Origin: Gnetum montanum
Taxonomy: Eukaryota; Streptophyta; Gnetopsida; Gnetales; Gnetaceae
Assembly: GCA_015680685.1 (NCBI GenBank)
Contig: MNCI01002752.1
Location: 325,536-362,392 of the forward strand
Length of the DNA stretch: 36,857 nucleotides
Reading direction: 5' to 3'
A program made the position numbers and the translations under genes. Positions 20,109-31,770 of the stretch are shown one piece after another. Numbering within the stretch: the first letter of the stretch is position 1; every line of letters starts with the position of its first letter. The notes under the pieces were generated by a model, which saw nothing but the letters and a program-made list of their open reading frames with translations, was not told the DNA's origin and ran no database searches.

Positions 20109-20520
20109 TCATGAGTTCTCCTCTCCTAATATTTATTATGGATGTATTCACAACTAGCACCTCTATCTTCCTCTTCTTTCGATTATCTCTTCTTGGGTTC
20201 CTTCTAACCCCTTCTTATGTTATTGTGGAGAAGGTAACCTTGATGGTCTTTATTCACATACATATAGTCCTAAACATGAGTTTCTTACAAGATTAATGAC
20301 TTTGCTTGTTAGGTGAAAAATTGGAGTTAATGGACATGATTTGAGCTCATGAGAAGATCCCACGAAAATCAAAAAATTTTCAAACCCTATTATCAACATT
20401 CTAAAAAAAATTGTGAGTTCATCATCAAGTACCTTACAACCATATGGCACTTTATGATTACCATTCTGGCCTAACTGCACTTCACACCCCATTGATTTAT
20501 GAGGTATAACAACATCAATG

Positions 20521-21744
20521 TGTAACACCCCATTCTAGGGTGCAACAAATAACATCCAAAGTTCCCAAAATGCTGCATGAAATGCAAGGCTAAAAGTTTA
20601 TTTTCCAAATAGTTCATCAATCTTCAAAAACTCAATCTTGCATTTTGACCAACATTCACGATAATCAGTTTAACATAAAAAGAATAAAGCATAACCCAAA
20701 CAATTATATAATGCAAACCTTGGCCCAATGATATAGCAAGAAGAGAGTGCCAATATGACAATTGACATCTCTCAATATACACTATGAATCTACGATGCAA
20801 TACAAATGTCAAAACAACTAAACTTGGAAATATATCCATAGCCTTTTAGTTCAACTACAAGCAAATTAACTCAACCAATTCACCTTAGTAATCTTAAATT
20901 TTGCACAACCAAACATAAGCAATCATACAGAGAGTTTAATTGTAGGATAACATAGTATTTATAAAACATATAAATTGCAATAGAAGAAAACTATAGTAGC
21001 AATGCTACTTTCTTTCTTGTAACAGTGATACAAAATCCTTAAATTTTTGTACAACATATACAAGAGCCAAAAACTGAAGATCAATATTAAAAAGTCATAT
21101 TCCAAATCTTCTAACACATTGGCCACATATTGGATTTTCTAATGTGCACAAACAAATTTTCCTCATGAAATGAATAGTTGTAATATTTCCATATTTAGGT
21201 AATTATCAAAGAAAACAATTTTAGGTTCCTAAAATAGAGATAAATGTTATTTAATTTGCACAAAACACCATATAATTGAAGAGGTATTAGTATTTTCTGC
21301 AATGGTCTCAATACACTTGGGAATTAGAGGTCATGGCAGCATGGAATTATAAAGCTAGTAAAGGTGACTAACAGGTATCAGGTAAATTGGGGTAGGAAGG
21401 TGACTAGTCATCCCATTTGGTCGAGTGCATGCCTAACTGTGATGACAATGTTGGATTGCCTCTAAAGAATAGATGCCAAAGAAAGATAACCCCAAGGAAC
21501 CCTCAAAGCATGGCCTAGATACATTATTTCTACATAAATAAAGCTTCCTTTTCATTTCCTTTTGCATTTTCCCTATCACATTTATTACACATAATGTCAA
21601 ATGTTATGTATATTTAACATTTTCCATGACATTTGGGGATAGAATGTCACACTTTCTATCTCTTTTTTTTTCTAACCAAGAAAACTTACTCTAGCATTTT
21701 ATTTACTTTTATGCTCATGAGTTTCATACAAACAACAACTGAGT
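20521..21744 (-). repeat. Possible LTR terminus, otherwise unassigned AT-rich DNA
   Basis: TGTAACACCCC at 20521 is the same 11-mer that forms the edge of the LTR at 28360. Beyond it the two sequences do not align by eye, so this would be a different, related LTR in minus orientation. No partner terminus or coding domain was found up to 21744. The frames at 20250-20528 and 20624-20839 (-) are not recognisable. Confidence 0.25.
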
Positions 21745-23140
21745 TTGATTTTGTTCCTGCTCGTTTTTTCAGTTTTCTTCCATTTTCCACTATTTTCTAA
21801 AATTTTAGCTTTGTGGAAGAATTTTTCTTACTCTGAGCTTGGATTTGAGATTGCTACAATTGTATCTACATGGATACATAACTTTTTTGGACTGAAACAA
21901 AGTTTTGCAAGATTTTTGAGAATTTTATGCTTGTTTTGGTCTTTTTGCTTTACCAATTTTGATTAGTGGGTTGTCTTTACCTTTTCTCTATATTTTTGTG
22001 TTGGATTAGTGTATATGATCATGTGATGTGGGCACGTGGGGCAAATAGTTAAAAGATTGAGTTTAGATGTATTGTTTTGCAAATCTCCCAAAATTTTATG
22101 ATTTTGGTTGTAGATTGTTTAGGAATAAATATGCAATATATGAAATGATATGGACATGTGGAATATTAGATGTGATGTTAACAAGACTAGCATGGTTGGA
22201 AGATTATATTTTATGGACATGTTTTTGTGCAGGAATTTCTGGTAGTTTCAATTATCATTGGCTATTATTAAATATTATTATTTATTATTTTATTAATTAA
22301 ACTTTAAACGCAGATAACTTTGTTTCTAAGAGTCCGATTGAGCTAAAATTAGTATAATTGGGATTGTCTTTCAACGTATTTTCTATTTGTTAAATTTGTT
22401 TTCTCTTTTGGCATCTAGCATCTTAGAGGTTACAATAGTGGTCATTTTTATGAAATTATATGTAGTTCAAGGAGTATGGTTGTGGCACAAAATTTTATTA
22501 TGTTAAGTTTAGGTATTGTTTTCATGGAATGAGTGTGACTACTAGGTGTGGATATATGTGGTCATGTTATGCTTGTTCTGGTTTTATTGTGCTTGTGACA
22601 TGTATTCGCTTAAGTTAACTTGAATTGGTATGTGTCTTTACAACAATGCTTGTAGCAGTTGTTGGTGGGCAGTGCTTGTGTAAGGGTGTGGGCCAATTGG
22701 TGATGAGGTACCCTAGATGTAGTTATGAATAGACCCCCAATGTGATGCATTAGTGAGGCTTCTATCTTAGGCCTCATTCCAATAGTGGGAGAGCATAAGT
22801 GTGTTCATCCTTACAACTAGTATGTGGCATAGGTGTGTTCATTCCTATAGCCAATCCTCTAGAAGGCTAGTGGTTGTAGGTCACAAGTTTACAAACCCTA
22901 GCCCCAATCAGGTACATAAAAGACTAATAATAAGCTTGCAGGAAATGATTCATTATGAGTACTCATGACAACATTTCACATGCTACACAAAGTATGGATA
23001 TGCTAGTGACCACATGGGTAAGGCATATATAAGGGTATTGATTTGTGGATCATAGTGATGATTATATATCATATGATTAGTCTATGATTGTGTGGTTCAT
23101 GTTTTGCTTGATGGTATGGTGTGGGTATGAATGCATGAAC
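21745..23140 (+). repeat. LTR-related sequence upstream of the Gypsy gag (+ copy)
   Basis: About 1.4 kb align in reverse complement with about 28840-30260. Examples are TTGGATTAGTGTATATGAT here and its complement near 30010, and CCAATTGGTGATGAGG here and its complement near 29360. It lies upstream of the Gypsy gag in the same orientation, as a 5' LTR would. Its own GGTGTTACA-type 3' end and primer-binding site are missing, apparently replaced by the palindromic structure at 23248-23387. Identity is moderate, so this is an old copy. The frames at 21745-22300 are not genes. Confidence 0.5.
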
Positions 23141-23247
23141 CTAATAGTGAAAACACATATGATGTTGTGCAATGGATATATGATTATTTATGTTTGACAG
23201 TGACTATATATGTGATTATATGTTAGCAATCTATTCAAGTTGTATGA

Positions 23248-23387
23248 TGATGAGTACCCCAATCATCAGACAACAATTTGGGGTACCCCAATTGCTCAGA
23301 GTATGTTAGCATAATACTAGTATGTTAACAATGCACATATGTTAGCTAATTCACTCCAATGTTGTATGATGATTGGGGTACTCATCA
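23248..23387. repeat. Nested inverted repeat with 21-bp perfect arms
   Basis: Positions 23248-23268 and 23367-23387 are perfect 21-base inverted repeats, each containing GTACCCC or GGGGTAC. Between them lies a third block, TTGGGGTACCCCAA near 23277-23292, itself a 14-base palindrome. TATGTTAGC or TATGTTAAC units recur nearby (23217, 23304, 23324 and 23338 approximately). The structure sits where the LTR end and primer-binding site would be expected. It may be a foldback element or a regulatory or packaging hairpin. Confidence 0.6.
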
Positions 23388-23559
23388 ATTTGTGATTTCA
23401 AGTTATAGATAGGTATAGTAGATGTGGTCCTAATTCTAGTGGGGCCCATAGGTTAGAAGGGTCTAATATTTAGTAGGCACAACCTCCTCAAGCATCTAGT
23501 AGTGGTCTTGCAAGTAGAAAGGTAGATGTTATTCAATAGCTATTACAAATTATATAGTA

Positions 23560-24560
23560 GCATATTGTAGCTAGTGATGCTCTCATTCGCATTGTCAGGG
23601 GAGTGGAAAGTGATAGTGGTAGTGGAGCCATAGGGGATTCAAACAAGTAGCCTATCATCAAGGAATTGGTAGAGTAATTTTGGAAGTTAGGACCTTCTAA
23701 ATTTCATGGCATTGAGGATCCTACCGTAGCTATAGAGTGGTTGGAGGAGGTGCAAAAGACTTTTGATTTGATGGGTTGCTCATCGGTTCAATAGACTTGG
23801 TTGGCAGTATATCAGTTGGTTATCATTGCTTGGTGTTGGTGTATGACTAAGGAGCCAGCCAAAGAATAGACTAGCCAAAAGGTGGCATGGGATGATTTTT
23901 TAACATCTTTCAAAGTTCATTATGTGTCTACCTAATATGCCCAAGCCAAGGAGGAGGAGTTCTCCCATTTGTATCAAGGTAGTTGGTCTGTGGCAAAGTA
24001 TGATGCTTGTTTCTTTGAGCTTAGTAGTTATGTATCCTAGATGCATACAAATACTCAGGCATGGAAAAATAGATTTGTTAGAGACCCTCTTTAAAGGATG
24101 TCATATTATCACTCAAATTTACATCCTATAATGAGGCTAGAGCGATTGTTATGGACCTAGAGAAAAGCAAGCAAGAGGATGTAGCACCTCATGAGAAGAG
24201 GCAAGGGAAAAAGAGAGGACTGACATCTAAAGGTAGGCTTGGCCCCTTCAAGAAAACCTGTGGACATGGAGGTAAGGACCTAACACCATCTTGTGGTCCT
24301 AATATTGAAGTTGATCATGGATTTATTGTTTGTTATAGATGTGGGTAGCCTAGCCATCTATAGAGGGATTGCCAGAATTGTTTTGCATGTGGGAAGCCAT
24401 GACACTAGGCTAGGAAGTGCCCAAATTAGACAAGTAGTAGTGGAGAAGGGAGGGGCCAAGGATAGTGATCACCAATTTAGGGTGGAGGTAGAACACCTAT
24501 TGCTCAATCAGGAGGAGTGGACCAGAGGACCTAGAGATGAGTGTACATCCTAACGAACCA
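23560..24560 (+). pseudogene. Gypsy gag with two CCHC zinc knuckles
   Basis: About 23660-24080 reads F-W-K-L-G-P-S-K-F-H-G-I-E-D-P, A-I-E-W-L-E-E-V-Q-K-T-F and W-D-D-F-L-T-S-F, the capsid pattern of plant Gypsy gag. Two zinc knuckles follow: C-x2-C-x4-H-x4-C at 24331-24372 and again at 24379-24420. In the first knuckle both residues normally Gln in this family are TAG, and in the second TGA and TAG interrupt. The nucleocapsid would bind element RNA. Shorter frames at 23922-24131, 24151-24348 and 24293-24553 are pieces or shadows of this gene. Confidence 0.7.
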
Positions 24561-24639
24561 GCTATTGGTTGTGTAGCCAAACATAGTGATGGAGATAAGA
24601 GGTATCCTTTTGGGCTTTGATGTATTGATTTTTTTTATC

Positions 24640-25860
24640 CAAGTGCTAGCCATTCATTCGTAGATCTTAGTGTTGCACATTAGGTTTCTCTTGATATCAG
24701 TCTCTTTCTCCTGGGTTGATAATATCTTTTGCTAGGGATCATGAAACTTGAGTTGATCAGGTGTGTATAGTTATGCTAGTAAAACTAAAAGGTGTGCAAT
24801 GATTAGTGATTTGCATATCATGGATCTTAAAATATATGATGTAATTTTGGGGATGGATTGTCTATCATAGTTCAATGCTAATTTGGATTGTCAACAAAAG
24901 CTCCTGAAATTGCAATCAGCTAATGGTGCTTTAACTGAGGTATAAACTCGTTTGAAGTTTATGCATCTGGATTTGATCTCCTCACAAATGTATTGTAGGA
25001 TGCATCAAAAGGGGCATGGATGCTTTGTGGCCACAATGTATAAAACATATATGGTGGAGATAGATTAGATCCCTATGGTCCAAGAGTTTCCTGATGTATT
25101 CTAGTCTAAATCACTAGGTTTGCCATTGAGGCTAGAAATTAAGTTTAATATTGAACTTAAACCTAGCATAGATCCTATTTCAAATGCTCCCTATAGGATG
25201 TCTCTAGTAGAGATAGCAAAGTTAAAAATTGAACTGCAAGAATTGTTGAACGAAAGCTTCATTTAGCTAGTGTATCACCATGGGATGCACCAATGCTATT
25301 TGTTAAAAAGAAAGATGGGAGTTTGCAACTGTTCATTGATTACAGACAATTAAACTAGGTGATTGTGAAAAACAACTATCCACTATCGCACATTGATGAC
25401 TTGTTTGATCAACTTTAGGGAGCTCATGTGTTCTTGAAGATTGATCTCAAGTCTAGGTATCATCAAGTCTAGGTTCATGAGCAAGATGTGTCAAAGGCAA
25501 CATTCAAAACCCGATATGATCATTATGATTTTCTGGTGCTTCCATTTAGGTTGAAAAATGCACCAGTTGTTTTCAAGATCCTTATGAATGGTGCAATGTG
25601 GCCATTTTTAGATTAGTTTATGATTGTGTTTATAGATAATACCTTGGTGTATTCTCCTAATGAGCAATTGCATGTAGAGCATTTTTAGATGGTATTATAG
25701 ACTTTAAGGAGGTACCAACTATACACTTAGCCATCCAAGTATTCATTTTGATCATTAGAGATCCAATTCTTGGGACATATGGTATCAAGAGATGGTATCT
25801 TTATGGATCCTACAAAAATTATAGTTGTTCATGATTGGCTGATAATGGTCAGTAGTAGAG
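24640..25860 (+). pseudogene. Gypsy protease and reverse transcriptase
   Basis: Protease is marked near 24830-24870 by V-I-L-G-M-D-C-L-S, the typical end of plant Gypsy protease. The linker F-P-D-V-F near 25090 leads to the RT. From about 25437 it reads K-I-D-L-K-S-R-Y-H-Q-V, then T-R-Y-D-H-Y-D-F-L-V-L-P-F and M-N-G-A-M-W-P-F-L-D. The catalytic block reads V-F-I-D-N instead of V-F-I-D-D near 25626-25640, so the second catalytic Asp is lost. F-L-G-H-M-V-S follows near 25770. Several TAG stops and a frame change near 25260 break the frame. Confidence 0.75.
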
Positions 25861-26049
25861 GTTTGGAGCTTTTTGGGGTTAGCAGGTTGTTACAATAGAT
25901 TTGTAGAATATTTTTCTTAGATAGCATCTCCTTTGACTCAATTGCTAAGGAAGGAGACTAGCTTTGTCTGGAGCTTAGCTTGTAAGGCTACATTTGAGGA
26001 GTTGAAGCATTGAGTCTTGACTACCCTAGTGTTAATATCTCCTACATCT

Positions 26050-26270
26050 AGACACCCGTATAATGTTAGCATTGATGCTTTGGGAGATGGATTTGATTAT
26101 GTGTTGATGTAGGATGGATAGGTTGTGGCTTATGCATCTTGTCAATAAAGGCCGCATGAAACCAAATATCCAATGCATGATCTAGAGTTGGGTGCTATAA
26201 TATTCCCATTGAAGATGTGGTGGCATTAAGATGTGGGGGCATTATCTATATGGGAAGTAGATTACTATTT
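26050..26270 (+). pseudogene. Gypsy RNase H remnant
   Basis: The sequence reads Y-N-V-S-I-D-A-L-G-D-G-F, V-V-A-Y-A-S, and R-P-H-E-T-K-Y-P-M-H-D-L-E-L-G-A-I-I-F-P-L-K, the RNase H block of Ty3/Gypsy polyproteins (family pattern: A-S-R-x-L, E-x-N-Y-x-x-H-D-L-E-L). It lies between RT and integrase as expected. Stops (TAG, TAA) interrupt it. Confidence 0.7.
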
Positions 26271-26599
26271 GGATTGACCATAAGAGCCTCTAATATCTTA
26301 TGAGTTAGTTGCAATTTAACCTATGACAATGTAGATGGGTGGAGTTGTTGATTTTGATTTCACTATTAGATATAGGCTTATCAAGACTAATAAATTAGTA
26401 GAGGCATTGAGCAAAGTGGCAAGTAAGCTTAATAGCTTCACTATCCAATTAGATTTGTAGGAGTAGATTCAAGAGTAGCAGTGACAAGATCCATGGTGTA
26501 AAGAGTTGAGGTAGCTGATCATTTTTGATGGACCATTCTTTGTGGATAGTCATGATGTGTTATAGACAGATGATCGAGTATGTGTTCTAGAAGCTTTAC

Positions 26600-27242
26600 A
26601 ATTTCAGTTGATAAATGAGGCCCACATGAGTAGATACCAAATGCATCCAGGTAGTTAGAAGATGTACCAGGGTTTACGATGGATGTATTGGGGGCCTTGT
26701 ATGAAGAGGAATGTAGGGGAGTATGTATCTCGATGTTTGATTTGCCAACAAGTGAAGATAGAGCATTAGAGGCTTGGGGGATATTTGCATTCTCATGATA
26801 TTTCCTAGTGGAAATGAGATGTCATTGGTATGGATTTCATTAGTAATCTTCCATGGGCTCGTAGTGGCTATGATACTATATTAGTAATTGTTGATTTGTT
26901 GAACAAAGTCTGCCCATTTCCTTGCCACATTGACATTAGTGAGTGCAGTAGAGACTGCACATCTCTTTCTTGTAGAGATAGTATAGTCGCATGGTGTGCC
27001 ACAATAGACTATTAGTGATAGAGATGCTTGATTCATGTCACATATTTTGTAGGCATTTTAGAAGGAGATGGGTATGAAGCTAAACATGAGTTCAGCATAT
27101 CATCCACAAATAGATGAACAAACTATGTTGGTGAATCAAATTATTCAAGATATGTTGAAAGAATATGCTTTGTAGTATAAAGATAGCTTGTATCGGATGC
27201 TACCACTAGCTGAGTTTGCATATAATAATAGTTATCAATAGA
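26600..27242 (+). pseudogene. Gypsy integrase, truncated by an insertion
   Basis: The zinc-binding part is seen as H-M-S-R-Y-Q-M-H-P-G, then Y-V-S-R-C-L-I-C-Q-Q (H-H-C-C). The core starts at about 26820 with G-M-D-F-I-S-N-L-P and Y-D-T-I-L-V-I-V-D, carrying the first catalytic Asp. Later come S-A-Y-H-P-Q and, near 27180-27240, L-P-L-A-E-F-A-Y-N-N-S-Y-Q, where the sequence switches abruptly to a T run. The frame at 26830-27015 is part of it. Integrase would insert the element's cDNA; this copy lacks its C terminus and is inactive. Confidence 0.75.
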
Positions 27243-28359
27243 GTTTTTTTTTAGAAAAGTTTGGAAATGTATTAATGTAAAATATGTACAACAAGAAAAT
27301 TCAAGGGGAAGAAAAAATTTCCCAATTTCACAAGAATCAAAAGCACAACTTGTTAGTATTAGGCCATGTGATAGATCATAACCACACAAAATTGTTCAAC
27401 TAGAACTAGCCACAAAAATCCTAGAGCTCTGTAAAGGTTCAAGAACAAAGGGGCCCTACATAAAAACCTAAAATCGTAGATCCAAGGAGCCTAGAATCAA
27501 ACATCACTACCATAACCCAATCATCAAAAATGAACATAAAATCAAGAAACAAGAAAAGGCCACAACCCCACAAACCCACAAGAGGATCCTCATGTCCTGC
27601 TAGTAGCACATTTGTTGTAAACTTCCTTGAGGGTTGTTTGAACCTCCAAATTAGTCTCTAACTACATTTTCTTTGAGTGAGATGCTAATCTTGATGGCCA
27701 TCCAACACATATAAGCTTTAGTGAAATTGGGAAGGTGGAACAACACCCCCCCGAGCGATCCCTTCCTAACGATCTTAGCCATCGACAGCAAAGGCCCTTT
27801 CCTTGCCACTAAAACCCAACTTTCAAGTAGAGGTAGCTTCACCCCCATCAGCTTACAGCCTCACCCAGGCATTTTCAACAACCTCAGTAGTGTCCAAACA
27901 ACATCATCCACACACCCAACCCCCATAGCCATGTCTTCTGTCATCTTCGTTGCTTCTTGCATCTCTTTTGGCTCTTGTGCATCAACATTCATACTCTCCT
28001 ACTTCAACATCTTCCACTTTCCAACTTTTGTGACCTTTTGAACTTACCCATCATGCCTTCATCTAGATTAGGCCACTCTAGAAGTAACTGGGCCCCCAAG
28101 AGGGACCCATGACACCCTACCTTTGCGAGTCACAATCTTTCAATAATCATCCTTTGATTTTTAGCCTAGTCCCTTCTAGCCAGTTTCCTTCTGCTTAACC
28201 CTGCAATCTTTTGTCCAATGCCATGATTTTCTAGAAGTTCCATAGTGCATTTTGGCACCCCTTGATATGGTCACCACATTCTTGTATTCTACAACAACAT
28301 TTTCCTCCCTTGAGGGGAGGACCAATGTTATCTCCTGAACTAGATCCTTCAAGGATAGC
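27243..28359 (-). mobile_element. LINE copy B: ORF1 C-terminal part joined to a 3' end, no ORF2
   Basis: The + strand begins with a T run at about 27243-27252 and TAGAAAAGTTTGGAAATG, resembling the 3' end of copy A in reverse complement. At the other end, 28176-28359 on the minus strand reads K-D-L-V-Q-E-I-T-L-V-L and a degraded knuckle (Y-G-T-S-R-K-S-W-H-W-T-K-D-C), aligning with the ORF1 region of copy A near 18100-17960. Between them is ORF1-like linker including a 65-codon frame at 27848-27651. No endonuclease or RT lies between ORF1 and the 3' end, so ORF2 was deleted or skipped. The element interrupts Gypsy integrase. Confidence 0.55.
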
Positions 28360-31176
28360 TGTAACACCCCACCCTAGTGAGGGCAAGGTGATACTTAGGA
28401 TTAAGTAATCTCAAAATGGAAGCATGATAACTAAAAACCAATAATGTGTTGAATACATAATATTAAGGAAGGTCAAACTACACAAAAATTTCATATCACA
28501 CTAAAAACTAAACATCCACTTCAATTCATTCTGCTAAAATACCAAAAAAAAACACATAAATACCATCATCGTATATAGAAGAGTATAGAGAGTTTCATAC
28601 AATGATACATAGTCCATAATATTGTACATGAAATATACATTAACCAAGCAGTGAAGATTTTTCTTTCGTCTACTCTCCCTCTCCGTGCTCATCTAGGCTC
28701 TTGTGCCTTTCACTTGTAATTTAAATAAATTCAATACACAACTGAGTGGAAAGCCTTTATACTTCCCCTCCTAGATGTTCGACAAGTGCTGCACTAGAGA
28801 AGAGGAGTGGGGTACAAGGCAACCTACAACAACTATTAGTCTTACACATGCTCAAAATAACACACAATCATAGATAAAGCCATGGCCTGACATCATCTCT
28901 CATGCCCATGTCATCATACCCACAATATACCATTAAACAATCCATGATCCACATAATCACAATTCAATTAGAAGACATATTATTAACAATATAACTCAGA
29001 AATCAATATTATCATATACATAATCCATGTGGTCAGCATATCTGTGCTTTGTGTAGCATGTGAAACATTGCCACAAGTACTCATAACAACCATTGCTTGT
29101 AGGTTTTTTTTAGTCTTTTATTTATCCAACCAGTGGTAGGGTTTGTTAACCCATGATTCGCAACCACTATCCTTCTAGAGGGCTAGCAGTAGGGATGAAT
29201 ACACCTATGCCATATACTAGTTGTAGAGACGAACACACCTACGCTCTCCCACTCTCAAGAGAAGGCCTAAGATAGGAGCCTCACTAATGCATCATAGTGG
29301 GGAGAGGGGGGGGGGAGGGGGGTGTCAATCCATACTACCTCCAAGGTGCCTCATCACCAATTGGTCCACACCCTTATGCTAGCACCACCTGCCAATGACC
29401 ATAACAAGTGTCATCATGACAACATGTACACATTCTGGCTAGCTTAAGCCAACACATGTCATAAGCACAACACACCCAAATAAACATAACCACACATATC
29501 CATCCCTAATAGTTACAGTCGTTCCATGAAAACAATATCATGACTTTACAAAATACAATGAATACCTCGATATGACAAAACAATACCATATTTCTCAAAT
29601 GGCATGTACTTCCATACAAATGACCACTATAATAACCTTCAAAATGATATATGCCCAAAGAGAAAACTAAGCCCATGATTAGAAAGTACTTCAAAAAATG
29701 ATCCCAATGACACTAATTTTACCTAAATCAAACTCTTGGAAGCAAAGCTATGTGCATTCAAAGTTTGATTAATAAAATAATATTTAATTGCTACTATGAA
29801 GGATTGGAACTTCCAAAAATTCTTGTGCCCCAATAGGCCCCGAAAATATTATATTCCAATGATACCAATCTTATCAACATCACATATCATACTCTACAAG
29901 TCCACATCATATCATACATTGCATATATATTATTGCACAATTTGTAACCAAAATAACATGTGCAAGCTTAATCTTTGTGCTATCTACTTCACATCCCCAC
30001 ATCGCATAATCATATACACTAATCCAACATAAAAATGCAAGGAAAAGGTAAAGATAATCCACCAATTACAATCGTTGGGCAGAAAGGCCAAAACAAGTAG
30101 AAAATTTGGCAAGACATCATTTTGCTCCCAACAAGTTCTACACCCACGTAGATATGACCACAGTAATCCCAAATCTAAGTTTTAGAGTAAGCAAAAATCA
30201 TCCACAAGGCTCAAAATTTAGAAAAATGTGAAATAGCAAAAAAGATAAGAAAGAACAATGAAATAATAGACTCCTGTGTGTTTCTGTTAACATGAATAGA
30301 AAAAAATAGAAACCCAAAACCCAATTTTTGTGGCGAGTGGCGGTGAGGTGGTGGGTAAAAACAAAAAACAAACATAAAACCTATACTTTCACTTTATGAT
30401 TTGTATAAAACAAACAAAAACCAATGATGCACTTTTCTCTTGTGACGTGAGTTTACTTGTTCCTTTTGAATTATTTATTATTTTTTTAATAAACAATTTT
30501 CATAAGCTATTCTTATTTTTTACCTCCACAACTAATGTCATAAACTTTAATCATGCATAACAAATACATCAGGACTCCAAATCAAAATTCGTTTAAACCT
30601 ACAAGATCCTTATCATATGCACTACACATTCACATGCCAAAACCACATCTGAACATCACACAACATAGTGCTATAGTACAAATGCCTACATACCAAAATT
30701 GCACATAAAATATAAAGACATACTAGATAGGTGCTATTATACCCTAGTCCAACACCCCTGCTAGCAACCTCACTTGTCTAACACATCACATAGGGCTAGT
30801 GTACATAATCACATTAGTTAAGCATGTAAAGACATCATAATTGTAACATAAAGATGAATCCTCATAACATATAAAATACATTTATATTACATTAACTCAT
30901 CTTTGACAACCCATTGGGACTCCACATGTAATGTATAAATCATAAGCATATGATCATACCTCATGTCTTTAGATAGGATGTAACAACAGTGACCTCCAAA
31001 CGCAAAATCGAGTGAAACCCATTCATTCCCTAGACCCCGTAAATTAGTCAAACGAGATAAACTCATCAAAGAACCTAACCAAGGTTCTAAGAAAATCTAA
31101 GATCTAGAACAAGGCTAGGTATGCAAACGAACAACCAATAGGAGGGTAGTGTGTGCACATGGCTGCAAATGTTACA
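28360..31176 (-). repeat. Gypsy-type LTR in minus orientation, upper edge uncertain
   Basis: On the minus strand it ends in GGTGGGGTGTTACA, whose complement TGTAACACCCC starts at 28360. Positions 28840-30260 are the reverse complement of 21745-23140 by eye. A candidate opposite end is GTTACA at 31171-31176, which would give 6-base terminal inverted repeats (TGTAAC...GTTACA) and a length of 2.8 kb, but no target-site duplication supports it. Homology is clear only to about 30260. Minus-strand frames at 29506-29694, 29984-30172 and 30887-31069 and the + frame at 29796-30032 are not recognisable genes. Confidence 0.5.
29299..29323 (+). repeat. Expanded G tract inside the inverted LTR
   Basis: A G run of about 24 bases broken by two or three A. 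The matching place in the + LTR copy (22734-22738) has only five C, so the tract grew in this copy. Confidence 0.8.
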
Positions 31177-31770
31177 AAGTCACAGGTGATGGGTGGAATA
31201 ATAGATAGGAGCTGAGGAGTGTCTGAGCTTGTATCAATCTATTGTTGCAAATACGTTGTGTATCGGTCTATTGCAGATTTGTCTTATGGCCTGTTTGTAA
31301 TTTTGGTATCGTGGCAAGGTAGTATGTTTTTTTGGGAGTGGTGGCAGTAGACTTGTTTTGGTCTCGAGATCTAGAGTTTGTCTACTATTCATTTGGCTTT
31401 TTCTAAATGTTGGGATTGAAAGATGGATCTCAGAAATTGCTCTTTCACTACTGCTATGCTTTGGTCCATTGCTAGTATGCCATTGCGTTTGTGCATAGGA
31501 ACTGAATCAAGGTGGTTGTTGATTTATCGGGCATTTCACTATTACAAAGTGGGGCCATGATTGAGCATTGATTTGTGGGATCTTCTTTGGTTGGTGGCTA
31601 AGGTTGATAAGGTTTCTGGGTGTGTGGTGCAGTGCCTCTTGCCATTTGATGAATAAGCTTCCTAGTGAGTCTATTCCTTTTTGTTTTAGTTTTTCTTTTT
31701 CTTAGTACACTCTCTACTATGATTTCCTGAAGTGTTTGGGCTAGGGCCCAACAGGTCTACATGATCCAAA

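Larger units (their letters stand above)
23400..27242 (+). mobile_element. Ty3/Gypsy retrotransposon internal region, decayed and truncated
   Basis: Gag with two zinc knuckles, protease, reverse transcriptase, RNase H and integrase follow in the order usual for Ty3/Gypsy (integrase last). All are interrupted by stops, many of them TAG, and by frameshifts. The element ends inside integrase after N-N-S-Y-Q at 27242, where LINE copy B begins. The missing C-terminal integrase and 3' LTR are not found beyond copy B in the same orientation. Confidence 0.8.

Noticed and set aside
31177-31330. Continuation of LINE copy B beyond the inverted LTR, which would make the LTR a solo insertion
   Set aside because: The translation of the flank does not resemble DUF4283, and no target-site duplication was found.
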